A stretch of DNA of 37,422 nt from Mageeibacillus sp. UBA5770 (lineage in GTDB: Bacteria; Bacillota_A; Clostridia; Saccharofermentanales; Saccharofermentanaceae), in NCBI GenBank assembly GCA_002418705.1, contig DIEQ01000055.1, forward strand, positions 401 to 37,822. Reading direction: 5' to 3'. The notes beneath the pieces are model-generated. The model searched no databases. It was not told the DNA's origin and was given only the letters and a program-made list of their open reading frames with translations. Below, in pieces: positions 1-9,321 of the stretch; within the stretch, counting starts at the first letter, position 1; the number at the start of each line of letters is the position of its first letter. A program made the translations under genes and the position numbers.

Positions 1-646
1 TGAAGGCGCCCTTCTCGTGTCCGAACAATTCGCTTTCCAGAAGCGTTTCCGGAAAAGCAGAGCAGTTGACCTGTATGAACGGTTTGTCCCTGCGGGCGCC
101 GGATCCATGGATCGCTCTAGCGACGAGTTCCTTGCCGACGCCGGTCTCCCCGCATATATTGACGGTCGCGCTGGTGTCGGCCACCTTTGCGATCAGGCGC
201 TTCAGCTCCTTCATGCACTGGCTGTTGGCCACCATCAGATCTTCAGCGCGCAGCGCCTGGATCTCCTGCTCTTCCTTTTTTCGCACCAGGATCGCAGCCC
301 GCCGGACGGCCTCCAGCACCTCATCGATATCGAAAGGTTTTCTGATATAATCCCGCGCACCGAGCCTGACAGCCTCGATGGCCGTCTCCACGGAAGCGTA
401 AGCCGTCATGACAAGCACCTCGATGCACGGATCCAGTTGTTTGACTTCTTTGATCAGATCGATGCCGTCCATGCCGGGCATCCGGATGTCAGTCAAAATA
501 ACGTCGACCTCCCGCGCACGCGCGATTTCCAGAGCCGCAACGCCATTGTCCACCGAGTATGTCGAATAGCCGTTTTTCTGAAGCAGCCGCTCCAGCAATA
601 AGCGAATATTCTCTTCATCTTCAGCTATCAGGATTTTCGTGTTCAT
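1..646 (-). CDS. NtrC-type sigma-54 response regulator, 3' end cut by window edge
   Basis: Two-component response regulator that should activate sigma-54 promoters once phosphorylated by the neighbouring kinase. From the ATG at 644-646, 215 residues are visible. They form a receiver domain (phospho-acceptor Asp about residue 53 in [11 protein letters not shown], conserved Lys about 103 in RKPF), a linker, and the start of an AAA+ domain with Walker A GETGVGKE at about 167-174. The edge cuts the protein at GAF, the first half of the sigma-54 contact motif GAFTGA, so the remaining ATPase and the DNA-binding end are missing. An AAAGGAG lies 9 bases before the ATG inside the end of the kinase gene, which overlaps by 26 bases, so the two are probably translationally coupled. 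The family call is safe; the target genes are unknown. Confidence 0.92.
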   Translation of the reverse strand, partial: MNTKILIAEDEENIRLLLERLLQKNGYSTYSVDNGVAALEIARAREVDVILTDIRMPGMDGIDLIKEVKQLDPCIEVLVMTAYASVETAIEAVRLGARDYIRKPFDIDEVLEAVRRAAILVRKKEEQEIQALRAEDLMVANSQCMKELKRLIAKVADTSATVNICGETGVGKELVARAIHGSGARRDKPFIQVNCSAFPETLLESELFGHEKGAF

Positions 647-2705
647 CTCCGTATTCTCCTTTCAAAGGCAGTCTGATGGCCACTGTCGCTCCGCCTGCAG
701 TTCCGTCCCTGACCTCAAGTGTTCCGCCGTGATTTTCGATGATCCTTAAGGATATTGAGAGTCCGAGCCCTGATCCTTTGTCCTTCGTGGTATAAAACGG
801 ATCGAATATATGCTCCATAGCATCCTCACGGATTCCAGCCCCCTGATCTGCAATCTCGATCAGATAATTGTCTTCATTGTCCACGCATCCTGTCGTCACC
901 CTGATCTCCTGTCCTTTGGCCGAGGCCTGTACTGCGTTCAGCAGTATATTGATCAGCACCTGCTTGATCTGATCCGCGTCAGCCGGAACCTCCGAATCAT
1001 ACCCCTTGCCTTTCACATACTGCACTCTTATACCAGAATTCAGAAAGTCATTTTTCATCAATTGAATGGTCTCGACGATCAGGTCGGACATCCGGGTCAT
1101 ATTTTTATGCGGCGTATCCGGTCTGGCAAAATTCATGAAACGCTCAATGATCCAATCCAGCCGTTCCACTTCATTCAATATGACCGTCAGGTCCCTGTAT
1201 ATCTGCTCCTCCTCGCCGAATTCCAGCCGGGCGCACTGGGCATAGCCCTTGATGGACGCCAGCGGATTGCGGACCTCATGGGCCATTCCGGACGCCATGT
1301 GGCCGAGCTCCGATAGGCGTCTGGCGCGAAGCACCGATTCCTCCCGTTTTAGTTTGTCGGACAGCAGGTTCATGACGACGGTCATACCAATAAGGCGTCC
1401 GTTCGGATCCGTCTGCCGCAGCGTATTGAACACCACCGGCACCGCTTCTTCCCCTTCCCTGCTGATAAGGCAGACCTCTCCACTATACTTTTTCCCTTCC
1501 CTGAGGCTTTGAGCCAGAATGCCGAAAAAATCAGCATAGGCCGCGTTCTCCTTTGAAAATATGAATACCGGCTCTCCCGAGGCTTCGAGCCCCAGCGTCC
1601 CTGCGGCCGTCTTATTCAGCGAAGTTATTTTCCCCTCGGCATCGATGGTCATGATCCCGTTAGGGGTATTCTCGAAAAGATTCCTCATGCCGGCTTCGAT
1701 CTCGCTGATGTTGGCTGCTTCGCCAGTTTTTTCGAGAACCATCTGCATCATGAAATTCAGTTGCTCCAGCAAACTGTTGAAGCTCGCCTGCAGGCTCTTG
1801 ATCTCATTGGCTCCTGCGTGTCCGGTTCCGGCGTCTGCGTTTCCTTCGGGCATATGCATCCGGCTCATTTTATCCATAAGATTCCGGATCGGCTCTGTAA
1901 TAATCCTGGACAAAATAATGGACAGAAAGCAAAACAGGATGAATGCGACAATTGAAACGAGCAGCAGATATTTGCTGAAATCGTCGATGATCTTGAACGC
2001 TTCGGATTCTTCCTGGTAAACGTCGATATGCCATGCCGGTCCGTCCGACTTCAGATCGCTGACCGAAACACGGACATGCAGCATACCGTCTTCCTCTTCC
2101 GGCTTCACGCTTTGCGACAGCTCCGCTCGGCCCGTTTCGCCAATCCGGACATTGTCCACGATGGCTTCTATGGAATCCAGATTCATGAAAGTAGCAACGA
2201 TGCCGGTCCGAATGCCGTTGCCATCATAGAGGGGCCGAGAAAACACCATAGCCTTTTCACCGGACGCATCCGTCGTCACGCCTGAAATATAGGGTCTTTC
2301 CAGGCTGATAAGTTCCCGAAGCTCGCCCGTATCCGGTGTTTCCCCTACCGTCAGCGCGATCCGGCCATCCGGATCCGTTATAAAAATACCTTCATAGGTC
2401 TTGTACGCTTCTATGACGTTTTCCAGATAATCTGTCCTAATATCCGCGCTAATTCCTGCGGATGCAAGAATCTTAGAATCCGACAGCACTTCGATATCTG
2501 CGGAGCGCTCGAAAATGAAACGTGCCACCTTGTCGGCCGTCTCGACGGCGATGGTGTTCATTTCATTCTGTTTCGACTGTTTTATGGCGTCGGAGGTATT
2601 GTAAAAGAAGATCGTGCCTAGAAACGACAGGATCAGCAGCACCATGGCCATGAATGCCAGTGCGATCTTGAGCTGCAGCGACATATTGGCGATTTTTCGA
2701 AACAA
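621..2705 (-). CDS. Membrane sensor histidine kinase (NtrB/AtoS-like)
   Basis: Sensor kinase, 694 residues from the chosen start, partner of the overlapping NtrC-type regulator. Order of parts: membrane segment about 12-35, an extracytoplasmic sensing region of about 210 residues of Cache-like type, second membrane segment about 246-268, HAMP, a PAS domain (about 340-460), HisKA with the phospho-accepting His at about 476 in GMAHEVRNP, and a HATPase domain with DQGAGI and GSGLGLS boxes. I chose the TTG at 2703-2705 because a GGAGG lies 6 bases before it. An ATG 20 codons upstream has no ribosome site, and an ATG 7 codons downstream is also possible. The signal is unknown. The Cache-type sensor suggests a small extracellular molecule, which is inference. 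Confidence 0.9.
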   Translation of the reverse strand: MFRKIANMSLQLKIALAFMAMVLLILSFLGTIFFYNTSDAIKQSKQNEMNTIAVETADKVARFIFERSADIEVLSDSKILASAGISADIRTDYLENVIEAYKTYEGIFITDPDGRIALTVGETPDTGELRELISLERPYISGVTTDASGEKAMVFSRPLYDGNGIRTGIVATFMNLDSIEAIVDNVRIGETGRAELSQSVKPEEEDGMLHVRVSVSDLKSDGPAWHIDVYQEESEAFKIIDDFSKYLLLVSIVAFILFCFLSIILSRIITEPIRNLMDKMSRMHMPEGNADAGTGHAGANEIKSLQASFNSLLEQLNFMMQMVLEKTGEAANISEIEAGMRNLFENTPNGIMTIDAEGKITSLNKTAAGTLGLEASGEPVFIFSKENAAYADFFGILAQSLREGKKYSGEVCLISREGEEAVPVVFNTLRQTDPNGRLIGMTVVMNLLSDKLKREESVLRARRLSELGHMASGMAHEVRNPLASIKGYAQCARLEFGEEEQIYRDLTVILNEVERLDWIIERFMNFARPDTPHKNMTRMSDLIVETIQLMKNDFLNSGIRVQYVKGKGYDSEVPADADQIKQVLINILLNAVQASAKGQEIRVTTGCVDNEDNYLIEIADQGAGIREDAMEHIFDPFYTTKDKGSGLGLSISLRIIENHGGTLEVRDGTAGGATVAIRLPLKGEYGDEHENPDS

Positions 2706-2876
2706 TTCACGCCTCCCTGCTCCGTAAAACCGGATCGTTGAAATGGATTCCGATAGCCGAAACACACTCTACGATAGCACATTCGCCTTTTGATTTCCAT
2801 CATAAATGAACCGGACCGCCTCAATTTCATCGATTTCCCGTTCTCATCCAACAGCAAAGCAGGTGTAGAGCTCGCA

Positions 2877-3416
2877 TCATCCTATTGTCCCCTGCCCCCG
2901 CTGCCAATCCGGATGCCATTCAAAAACTTCCTGAAATTTAGACACAAAGACACACTTCTTCACATCAATGATTATTGCGGCGGTAGAGGGCGAATGTGCG
3001 AAATCAAGCAGGTTTGGATGCTTTTTCAAGAACAGGTCAGTCCATTTCTCAATATCATCCCCATTGACAATTGCATTTGCTGTGCCCGATATTGTAAGAG
3101 CACTGATTTGGTTTATGCTATCGGGTCGGTCAGACCTGTTGTCAATGAGCATCGCAATGTCAGGATTTTCAAGAATATGATCATATTTGGCCGTATTTCT
3201 TGGCGTCATAAAAACAATGTTCCGAAGATCACTATCGACAGCAAAGGAAATCAGCGAAGCAGAAGTCCCATTTGCTCCGTACGTCGCGAGAACGGCAAAC
3301 GCCTGATCGGCGCACAGGTTTTTTATTTCTTCGACATACTTTTTTTCTATATCTTTATCATTGAAATCAATAATTTTTACATCAAGAAAGATGGGTTTGT
3401 CATATTCTTTGCTCAT
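2877..3416 (-). CDS. Pyridoxamine 5'-phosphate oxidase-like flavin-binding protein
   Basis: Small soluble protein of 179 residues resembling the FMN-binding split-barrel superfamily. The recognisable pattern is a strand near residues 40-60 (AVLATYGANGTSASLISFAV), followed by IVFMTPRNTAKYDHILENP, the family's typical 'stressed by residue numbers, K(y)-x-x-n-l-x-x-nP' block, and then a further strand ISALTISGTA. An AGGAGG lies 5 bases before the ATG. It stands alone between the kinase and the mtb genes, with no tight spacing to either. Substrate and partner cannot be told from sequence; members range from pyridoxine oxidation to heme or nitro-compound reduction. No link to methylamine use is evident. 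Confidence 0.7.
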   Translation of the reverse strand: MSKEYDKPIFLDVKIIDFNDKDIEKKYVEEIKNLCADQAFAVLATYGANGTSASLISFAVDSDLRNIVFMTPRNTAKYDHILENPDIAMLIDNRSDRPDSINQISALTISGTANAIVNGDDIEKWTDLFLKKHPNLLDFAHSPSTAAIIIDVKKCVFVSKFQEVFEWHPDWQRGQGTIG

Positions 3417-3547
3417 TGTTCCCTCCTGATTTTCTTACCACGCCAAAAAATTTCCATTCTTAAATTAATATTATTTATTATACATCCTTCATTCATATGG
3501 CGTATATAATTAAATTTAAATCTGATTTCTTGATTTGGAGGTGATCA

Positions 3548-3685
3548 GATGCCCGGACAGTCAAGATCATAAGCATGTGGTCGCATTATGATCTCAAGCA
3601 ACTTGAAGCACGGCTATCCAGTGTTGGGAATTGCCATCCGGCGGGCAAAAAGAATTTAAAGACCTTATTCAAAGCAGATGAATAA
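3548..3685 (+). pseudogene. Possible coding remnant or 36-residue small ORF in the 3417-3721 gap
   Basis: The gap of 305 bases between two minus-strand genes holds one open stretch on the plus strand. It can be read without ATG from 3545, and from an ATG at 3575 gives 36 residues (MWSHYDLKQLEARLSSVGN...) ending in TAA at 3683-3685, right at the edge of a hairpin. A good GGAGG at about 3538-3542 precedes a different ATG (3549) whose frame stops after 7 codons, so a single frameshift would join ribosome site and ORF. The composition looks protein-like, but I recognise no family. It may be a decayed gene or chance. Confidence 0.25.
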
Positions 3686-3712
3686 TAGGCTAGAGGGTTA
3701 CTCTAGCCTATT
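3684..3712 (-). terminator. 12-bp perfect hairpin downstream of mtbC1
   Basis: AATAGGCTAGAG at 3684-3695 pairs perfectly with 3701-3712 around a 5-base loop, starting 9 bases after the mtbC1 stop. No good T-run follows on either strand, so it may act as a 3' end protector as much as a terminator. Its position suggests the end of the mtbB1-mtbC1 transcript. Confidence 0.55.
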
Positions 3713-3721
3713 GTTGAAAAT

Positions 3722-4381
3722 TCAATCGATTTTTTCTTTCATAATCGTGTTCACTAATCTTATACTGTCGGCAGCGGTCTCACCGAAACCGTCTGCGCCG
3801 ATTTTTTCCTGCCATCGAACTGTTACAGGGGCGCCGCCGATGATAGTCTTGATTTTGCCTTTCAGCCCCTTTTCCTTGAGCATTTCCTCGATTTCCTTCT
3901 GATGTGTCATCGTTGTCGTCAGAAGCGCGCTGCTTCCAATGATGTCAGCATTTTGCTCAATCGCTGTATCGATGATCAATTGGCTTGATACATCCCTGCC
4001 TAGGTCGATCACTTCGAATCCATTCGCAACCATCAATGAGGCAACGATTCCTTTACCGATATCATGCAGATCCGATTCGACCGTCGCCAGTACGATTTTG
4101 GCTGAAGTCTCTCTTTTCCTGCCTGAAGAGACCAGGGCATCGTTCAGTATCGCCACGGCTTCCTTGATCGCGTCGGCGGACATCATGACTTCCGGGAGAA
4201 AAACTTCCCCGCTTTCAAACAGATCACCGATCTCCATGATTCCAGGCACAAACCCGTTCTCGATAAATTCCGCCGGATCCGCACCGGCAGCGAGCCCTTC
4301 ATGTGCCAATTGCACTGCAATATCTTTATCGCCGTCCAGGATCGACTGTTTTGCTTTTAATAATAAACTCTCATCAATCAT
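3722..4381 (-). CDS. mtbC: Dimethylamine corrinoid protein MtbC (copy 1)
   Basis: Corrinoid (B12) carrier that accepts a methyl group from the dimethylamine methyltransferase and hands it to a second methyltransferase. It has 219 residues, the normal size. Residues 1-85 form the helical cap domain, and the Rossmann-type B12 domain follows with the lower-ligand motif D104-L-H106-D-I-G109, then SSALLTTTM near 151 and the GGAP loop near 183. It starts 16 bases after mtbB1, with AAAGGAG 8 bases before the ATG, so the two are one operon in the order mtbB-mtbC. The assignment to dimethylamine rests on the adjacent mtbB; the corrinoid proteins for mono-, di- and trimethylamine are hard to tell apart alone. 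Confidence 0.9.
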   Translation of the reverse strand: MIDESLLLKAKQSILDGDKDIAVQLAHEGLAAGADPAEFIENGFVPGIMEIGDLFESGEVFLPEVMMSADAIKEAVAILNDALVSSGRKRETSAKIVLATVESDLHDIGKGIVASLMVANGFEVIDLGRDVSSQLIIDTAIEQNADIIGSSALLTTTMTHQKEIEEMLKEKGLKGKIKTIIGGAPVTVRWQEKIGADGFGETAADSIRLVNTIMKEKID

Positions 4382-4397
4382 ATGCGCTTCTCCTTTA

Positions 4398-5789
4398 TCA
4401 TTTAAATTTCATACCGGTCTTGTTCTTGAATTTCTCAACACAATTTATTTCCAGATCAAGTAATTTTGAAATGTTCGCTTTTGCCTCGATTCCCCTGCTT
4501 GCTGCACCATAACCCATGAACACGGTTGCGATATCCAGATCCTCTCTGATCTCACGCATCACGACTTCATCAGTCAAGTCCCGAAGGCTGACATGAAGTT
4601 TATCTGCAACAAACTTTTTCGCGTCGTTAAGTCTCATGCTCTTCGCCAGCTGCATCCTAGCAACCAGGTCGCCCGCAGTCCTTACGCCGCCCATTCCGGA
4701 AGCCTGGCTGTGCACAATTGCCATGCCAGACGGATCACCGTAGCCAACCTACAAACCGTCCAGCTTCCCGATTTCCGCCATCGCAGTCGAGGCCCTTGAA
4801 ACGCAATCGATTGGGGGTGTTATCTGCATCGGCACGCCTCCGACGCCCATGCCGACATTGGCATGCACCGGAATAGGTGAAACCTCAGCCGCATATTTGC
4901 ACATGGTCAGCGCCCTTGCGATATTCCAGGGAAAACTTTTCCTTGTGTTCGTATTGACGACTGCGCCAACTACATTGGCGCCTGCGGCTGCCACCATCCT
5001 GCATTGATCGTGGGGATACATCCCCGCAAGCCTTTCTCCCTTGTACTGAATCGAACCGTGGAACCCAAGTATGAATTCCCCGGACATGCCAACATTGAGA
5101 TTCATATTGGGATATTTCGCACGAAGCTGCTCAACGGCACGCAGGCATGCATAAAATTCAGCATCTCCGCCGGAGGCAGTAGTGTCAAAGTCCAGTCCAT
5201 CCGCACCAGCTTCATTCATCGCCTTGCCCAAGAGAAGAAGATCCGCTTCCAGCATGGCTGCCGTTTCAAGCTGCGCAGCCTGCGCTTCCTTGATCAGACC
5301 TTTTGGCATGAGCTCCGCCGCATTCTCGCAAGGGCCATCCGGTTTCGTATAGGTTGGCATATTAGGCATCACACCATACAGCAAAGCCGGTGTCGTAGTC
5401 AGCAGCGTCTCTGCCACGGCATATTGCTCTTCCGGGAAGATCGACTTGACCGGTTTAGCGCTGTAATGGACATACGCCATTTCGAGCGTATCAGCCATCA
5501 ATGCCCTTTCATATGTCTGGAGGATCTGCGGCATTGCTATCGGAAGTCCGAGCCTGGTGAATTTCAACGGCTGTGAATCATAAGTCAGCACAAGTTCATT
5601 TCCTCGTTCCACACTCACAAATTTCCTTGGCTCGCATATGATCTTTTCAAGCTTCTCCATATCCTCCGCGGTGAGAGGCGGGCATTTTGCCTTTTTGGCT
5701 GCCTCTTCAACTCCAGCTTCGATTTCTTTTCTGATTTCAGATTCAGACATTTCAACGAATGATCCGTCACCCATCCTGGTTAAAACCAA
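4398..5789 (-). CDS. mtbB: Dimethylamine methyltransferase MtbB1 with in-frame TAG (pyrrolysine 347)
   Basis: Dimethylamine:corrinoid methyltransferase, which takes a methyl group from dimethylamine and puts it on Co(I) of MtbC. The frame is interrupted once, by TAG at 4749-4751, in the context LDGL-O-VGYGDPSG, and continues unbroken for 116 more codons to a TGA. This is where MtbB proteins carry the catalytic pyrrolysine. Total is 463 residues, close to the roughly 467 of the archaeal enzyme. The start is the TTG at 5787-5789, with AGGAGG 7 bases upstream, giving the family's N-terminus (LTRMGDGSFVEM); an ATG further upstream has no ribosome site. It is followed by mtbC1. Standard annotation would split it into two pieces. 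A 33-bp-spaced direct repeat lies just upstream. Confidence 0.95.
4749..4751 (-). other. Pyrrolysine codon (TAG) in mtbB1
   Basis: Amber codon 347 of mtbB1, flanked by TTG before and GTT after. The downstream residues VGYGDPSGMAIVHSQASGMGG continue the family sequence, which is the main reason to read it as pyrrolysine and not as a stop. Confidence 0.93.
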
Positions 5790-5854
5790 AGTGATCCCTC
5801 CTTTATATATAATGATTTTATTTACAGTTTCAGTATAGTGACTTATTGATATTA

Positions 5855-5908
5855 TTACATTATGCAAGGTGTAAACTTCTTGGCCGTTTAAATTATGCAC
5901 TCTGTAAA
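5855..5908 (-). promoter_or_regulatory. Direct repeat upstream of mtbB1, candidate PucR operator
   Basis: Two 21-base copies of TTAnATTATGCAnnnTGTAAA, at 5855-5875 and 5888-5908, start 33 bp apart, close to three helical turns, so both face the same side of DNA. They lie 66 to 119 bases before the mtbB1 start, in the gap between mtbB1 and the PucR-type gene. Their position fits an activator site for mtbB1-mtbC1. That the neighbouring PucR protein binds them is inference. Confidence 0.55.
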
Positions 5909-5928
5909 ATCATTTCTCTTATATTGTC

Positions 5929-7566
5929 TCATCTTATATTCATGTCGTAAAAATAGGCATGGATCGCAAATTCAAGGGCAAATCTCCGGTCGCAATCGTC
6001 AAACCCGTCGCCCAGGATATCCTGAATCTTTTCCAGCCTGAAATACAAGGTTTGCCTCACAACGAAAAGCTTTTCGGCCGTCTTTTGTTTTGAGCAATTG
6101 CATTCATAATACACTTTAAGGGTATGGAGCAGTTCAGTGTTTACCGGGTCGAGCAATCCGCCCAGATGATCTTTTACGAATTCATCCAGTACATAAAGAT
6201 CCTTTAGTGGACGTATGATCCGGCTGATGAAAAGCTTGTCGAAAATAATGGTCTTTCCACATTTGTCATCGTTTGCGGCAAGTGTCTCAATAGCTGTGTC
6301 ATAGCTCTTTTTGAGATCTGTCAATTTTCCGATTTTCTTGCCTATAAAGAAGCCGGAATTCCTGTAATCCGCAAACTGATTTTTGTATTGGCGAAGATGT
6401 TCAATAGCTTTTTCCACACTTTCCCAGACGTTTTCAATCGTATCGGGTATCAGGACGATGTAGCTGATAATACCATTCTCCATATAGCCGAGCACCGAAA
6501 AACCTTCATCGTTCAGGACGCGTTTGACAATGACGGTCGTATGGAGAAGAAAATCATCGAAGGATATTCTTTCATCAAATTTTGATGCGGCGTTCATTTC
6601 ATGCTGATCATCAGCCTCGGCCATGCTGGTGCAGCAGGTATTAGTGCAGCAAACGAAAAGCTCCTTGAAATTCCCTGCCAGGCCTGCTTCCCGGATTTTT
6701 TCCCTGATCGCAGGTTCGCCAAGGTTGCCGTTCAGCCATTGCTTGAGCCAGCCATTGTCCTTGTAGAGCTTTTCTTCTCTCCCCAACAGTTCTGTGACAA
6801 TATCGTTTTTCAGCTTGTTGGACAGCCTGTTGAGTATAAGAAGCTCGAATTGGGATATCGCTCGCTCCGAGCTTTTGAAAATCAGGTATCCCCAATTCTT
6901 CTCAATAATCTTCAGGTGCTTGATTGCTATGCTTCCGATAGTAAATATTTCATCATCAGCCAGGTTTTTGTTCAGTATCTCCAGTCTGGAATCGATAAAT
7001 TTTTTCAGTTCCTCAGACGCTCCGAATTGTTTTCCCTTGAGCGGCAGATAAGCAACCTCGGCGTTCAAATACTCCGCAGTATATCTGATGCCGTCTGCAA
7101 TCGTTCCTTTACTGTTGATTGCATTCAGCTGGTTATCATAAAGATCCGCATCCTGGAAAAACTTCGAATCTTCGTTGATCAACAACGTATTCAGGCCTTT
7201 TGTTATATCGACGAATCTTGAAATCTCAGTGATTTCAATAAGTGGAAAACCTTTTTCGTTTGCCAGCTCGATCAATTCCCTATCCACTTCATGGTAGTAT
7301 AGTGCTGTTTCGATGCATAGCGCCGATACACCCTGATCAATGAGCTCTTCGAGAAATCTCAAGGCTATTGCCTTGTCTGTGAATCCGATCCCCGTCGTGA
7401 GTATGAGCTCCCTGCCATTGACGCATTCCTTGATGATGTCCCTGATTTCAAGGACATGGACCCAGCTGACGTTCTTCGACAAGCCCCTCTCGCCAGCTAT
7501 CACTTTCGAAATATAGCGCAAATATTTGGTATCGATCATATCCCGGACGCTTAAGCCATGCGACAA
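5929..7566 (-). CDS. PucR-family transcriptional regulator 1
   Basis: Transcription regulator of 545 residues. It has the N-terminal PucR domain (about 5-125, beginning SVRDMIDTKYLRYISKVIAG), a middle region of about 300 residues that may bind a ligand, and a C-terminal helix-turn-helix of the PucR type (about 490-540, KTAEKLFVVRQTLYFRLEKI). The start is a TTG with AAGGAA about 10 bases upstream. It sits directly upstream of mtbB1-mtbC1 on the same strand and is the natural candidate to control them through the repeats at 5855-5908. PucR proteins usually regulate the use of nitrogen compounds such as purines or amines; the ligand here is unknown. It is more distant in sequence from the two other PucR proteins of this window than those are from each other. 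Confidence 0.85.
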   Translation of the reverse strand: MSHGLSVRDMIDTKYLRYISKVIAGERGLSKNVSWVHVLEIRDIIKECVNGRELILTTGIGFTDKAIALRFLEELIDQGVSALCIETALYYHEVDRELIELANEKGFPLIEITEISRFVDITKGLNTLLINEDSKFFQDADLYDNQLNAINSKGTIADGIRYTAEYLNAEVAYLPLKGKQFGASEELKKFIDSRLEILNKNLADDEIFTIGSIAIKHLKIIEKNWGYLIFKSSERAISQFELLILNRLSNKLKNDIVTELLGREEKLYKDNGWLKQWLNGNLGEPAIREKIREAGLAGNFKELFVCCTNTCCTSMAEADDQHEMNAASKFDERISFDDFLLHTTVIVKRVLNDEGFSVLGYMENGIISYIVLIPDTIENVWESVEKAIEHLRQYKNQFADYRNSGFFIGKKIGKLTDLKKSYDTAIETLAANDDKCGKTIIFDKLFISRIIRPLKDLYVLDEFVKDHLGGLLDPVNTELLHTLKVYYECNCSKQKTAEKLFVVRQTLYFRLEKIQDILGDGFDDCDRRFALEFAIHAYFYDMNIR

Positions 7567-7724
7567 TTAAATCAACTTCCTTTCTATTAGAGTGGACCCT
7601 ATGGTTTCCGAGATGCTTTTACTTAGAATCATTTTACTCTTGGCACTTATATTTTGATATGTTTAATAGAACAAAAAGCCTTGGCCAAAATACAAATCAT
7701 GCTATAACACTGCTATATTGCAAA

Positions 7725-7755
7725 ATCCTTCCCGACTTTTTCTGGCGGGAAGGAT
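7725..7755 (-). terminator. Terminator after PucR regulator 2
   Basis: ATCCTTCCCG (7725-7734) pairs perfectly with 7746-7755 around an 11-base loop. In the minus direction it is followed by TTTTG and lies 27 bases after the stop of the PucR gene at 7783, so a Rho-independent terminator for that gene is likely. Confidence 0.65.
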
Positions 7756-7782
7756 CTCATTGACGAATATTTATTTCTGCAT

Positions 7783-8985
7783 TTAATCTTTGGGGGAAAA
7801 TACTTCACGGATCATCAGAGCCAGCTTGAGATCCAGGATCGTCTGAAGGTCATCAAAGGAACGGTTTAAAATGCTCTCGACTTTCCCGATCTTGTAACGG
7901 ACCGTATTCTTGTGCAGGAACAACCGCTCGCTGACTTCCCTGGCATTACCGTTATACTCGAAATAGGAACCAATGAATTTGATCAGATCGGTTTTGTTGA
8001 CAACATCATACGTCTCAAGCGGTCCGAGGATTTCCCCGCTGAACTTGATCATCGCTTGCGGATTCCTGCTGTCCCAGATGACTTTATACGCACCTAGCTG
8101 GTCATACCTGTAAAGCTCTTTGCGGTACTGCGCTGCCGTCGGCAGCAGATCTGTGACCAGAAACGCTTCATTATAGCTGTCAGCAAGCTGTGCGATTTTA
8201 TTATATGGATTTCCGATCCCTATTCGAATGACTATATCGTCATACTGGACCTGCACCTTTGCCACCATATTGCGGAAGCAGGTGATCACTTTTTCATCTG
8301 TTATACGGCTTGATTCCTGGTCCGTCAATACCACCGCGACCTGTGACGGCATGCTGACGACGGGAACCTTGATGAAATTCATCATTCTCATTATATCTGT
8401 AAGCTTATCATAGATTTCATTCAGAGATTCCGGTTTCAATCTGCTCCTGCTGATTACCCGCATGATTAAAACACGATAGGCTGAAGATTCAGACAAGCCC
8501 AGACTTTTCAGCTGTGCTTTTATTTCCGCCTCTGAATTTATCTCTTCCATGCCAAGCAGGACCGATTTCAATATGTCTGACGGTGCTCTCGCAAGATCAG
8601 ACACACCGGAAACATATTCACCAACTATATGGGACAATGTTGATATTTTGACATTCCACGGCATCGTCATGATCGGAAAGTCATGGGTGTTTGCAAATTC
8701 CGTCACAATTAGTGGTATCGTCTGAATATATGGCCCTGGTGCGAATACGATCCCGGCCATTTTTTGATCATATGCTTCCCGGACAAATTCAATGAAGTCC
8801 TCGTCAGTCGCTATCATCAAACCGGTCACAAAATTCAGGTCACCTTCATTGCAGAATTTAATAATATCCTTGACCTCTATCGCCGCCGTCCAGCAGACCT
8901 GCCTGTCAAGGCCGTTTTGTCCGGCTACGACCTGCAGACATCTGCATTCAGGAATTTTTAAAATGTCTCGCAGTGTTTTCGACAT
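7783..8985 (-). CDS. PucR-family transcriptional regulator 2
   Basis: Regulator of 400 residues. The N-terminal PucR domain (about 4-125) contains GIVFAPGPYI and FPIMTMPWNVKISTLSH, and the C-terminal helix-turn-helix (about 345-395) contains SERLFLHKNTVRYKIGKVESIL. I prefer the ATG at 8983-8985 because GAGGT lies 9 bases before it; a TTG two codons upstream would leave only 4 bases. The protein is clearly a paralogue of PucR regulator 3 at 14961-16190: the same APGPYI, MPW-KISTL and LF-HKNTV blocks recur. The two flank the TRAP-mtt cluster, so they probably share a ligand class or regulate that cluster together. Confidence 0.85.
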   Translation of the reverse strand: MSKTLRDILKIPECRCLQVVAGQNGLDRQVCWTAAIEVKDIIKFCNEGDLNFVTGLMIATDEDFIEFVREAYDQKMAGIVFAPGPYIQTIPLIVTEFANTHDFPIMTMPWNVKISTLSHIVGEYVSGVSDLARAPSDILKSVLLGMEEINSEAEIKAQLKSLGLSESSAYRVLIMRVISRSRLKPESLNEIYDKLTDIMRMMNFIKVPVVSMPSQVAVVLTDQESSRITDEKVITCFRNMVAKVQVQYDDIVIRIGIGNPYNKIAQLADSYNEAFLVTDLLPTAAQYRKELYRYDQLGAYKVIWDSRNPQAMIKFSGEILGPLETYDVVNKTDLIKFIGSYFEYNGNAREVSERLFLHKNTVRYKIGKVESILNRSFDDLQTILDLKLALMIREVFSPKD

Positions 8986-9317
8986 TTTCAATATACCTCA
9001 GAATTGTCAAGAAAAATTTGTAACAGTAGTATTTATCTTCATTCTATACTGTCCAATCTAAATCGACAACGACAATTTACAATAATAGAATTTCAATTTC
9101 ATATGCTTTTTTTATGATCAAACGGGGACCCTCTCTGGAATTTGAAGGTTCCAGGTAGGGCCCCCATCCGGGACATCTCTGCCCTGCATAAGATAAGGAG
9201 TAAGGAACTTTTATATATTTACCGGGCCTTCAATACTTTAGGCAAGCGGTAAATTTCATAATCAGTATCATGCTTGTTCTTTCAGGAAATGTGATATGTC
9301 TGCGATCAGTCTTGCTA
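8986..9317. other. 332-base intergenic region with an imperfect hairpin
   Basis: No gene is clear here. A 17-base imperfect stem lies at 9124-9140 and 9149-9165 (GGGGACCCT... and ...AGGGCCCCC), with no T-run on either side. It may mark the end of the TRAP transcript. Between it and dctM, two short protein-like stretches in different frames (HFLKEQA ending at 9268 and EIYRLPKVLKAR ending near 9225) hint at a decayed small gene after dctM. I see no promoter I would defend. Confidence 0.4.
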
Positions 9318-9321
9318 TCAT
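9268..9321 (-). CDS. 17-codon ORF coupled to dctM by ATGA overlap (doubtful)
   Basis: The dctM stop overlaps an ATG in the arrangement ATGA (9318-9321), typical of translational coupling. The frame gives only 17 residues, MIARLIADISHFLKEQA, then TGA. It could be the stub of a decayed downstream gene or chance. I recognise nothing in it. Confidence 0.2.
   Translation of the reverse strand: MIARLIADISHFLKEQA

Noticed and set aside
17..601. 194-codon open frame on the plus strand at the left edge
   Set aside because: Antisense shadow of the NtrC-type regulator, whose domains are clear on the minus strand.
2790..3509. 239-codon open frame on the plus strand
   Set aside because: It lies opposite the flavin-barrel gene and part of its gaps, has no family pattern and no ribosome site; the minus-strand protein is recognisable.
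4398..5789. Reading mtbB1 (and likewise mttB and mtbB2) as pseudogenes broken by a nonsense codon
   Set aside because: All three breaks are TAG, all at the known Pyl position, the downstream parts are fully conserved and a complete pyl operon is present.
7567..7782. TTGGCCAAGGCTTTTTG on the minus strand as a second sigma-54 promoter
   Set aside because: The GC of the -12 element is missing at the required 10-base distance.
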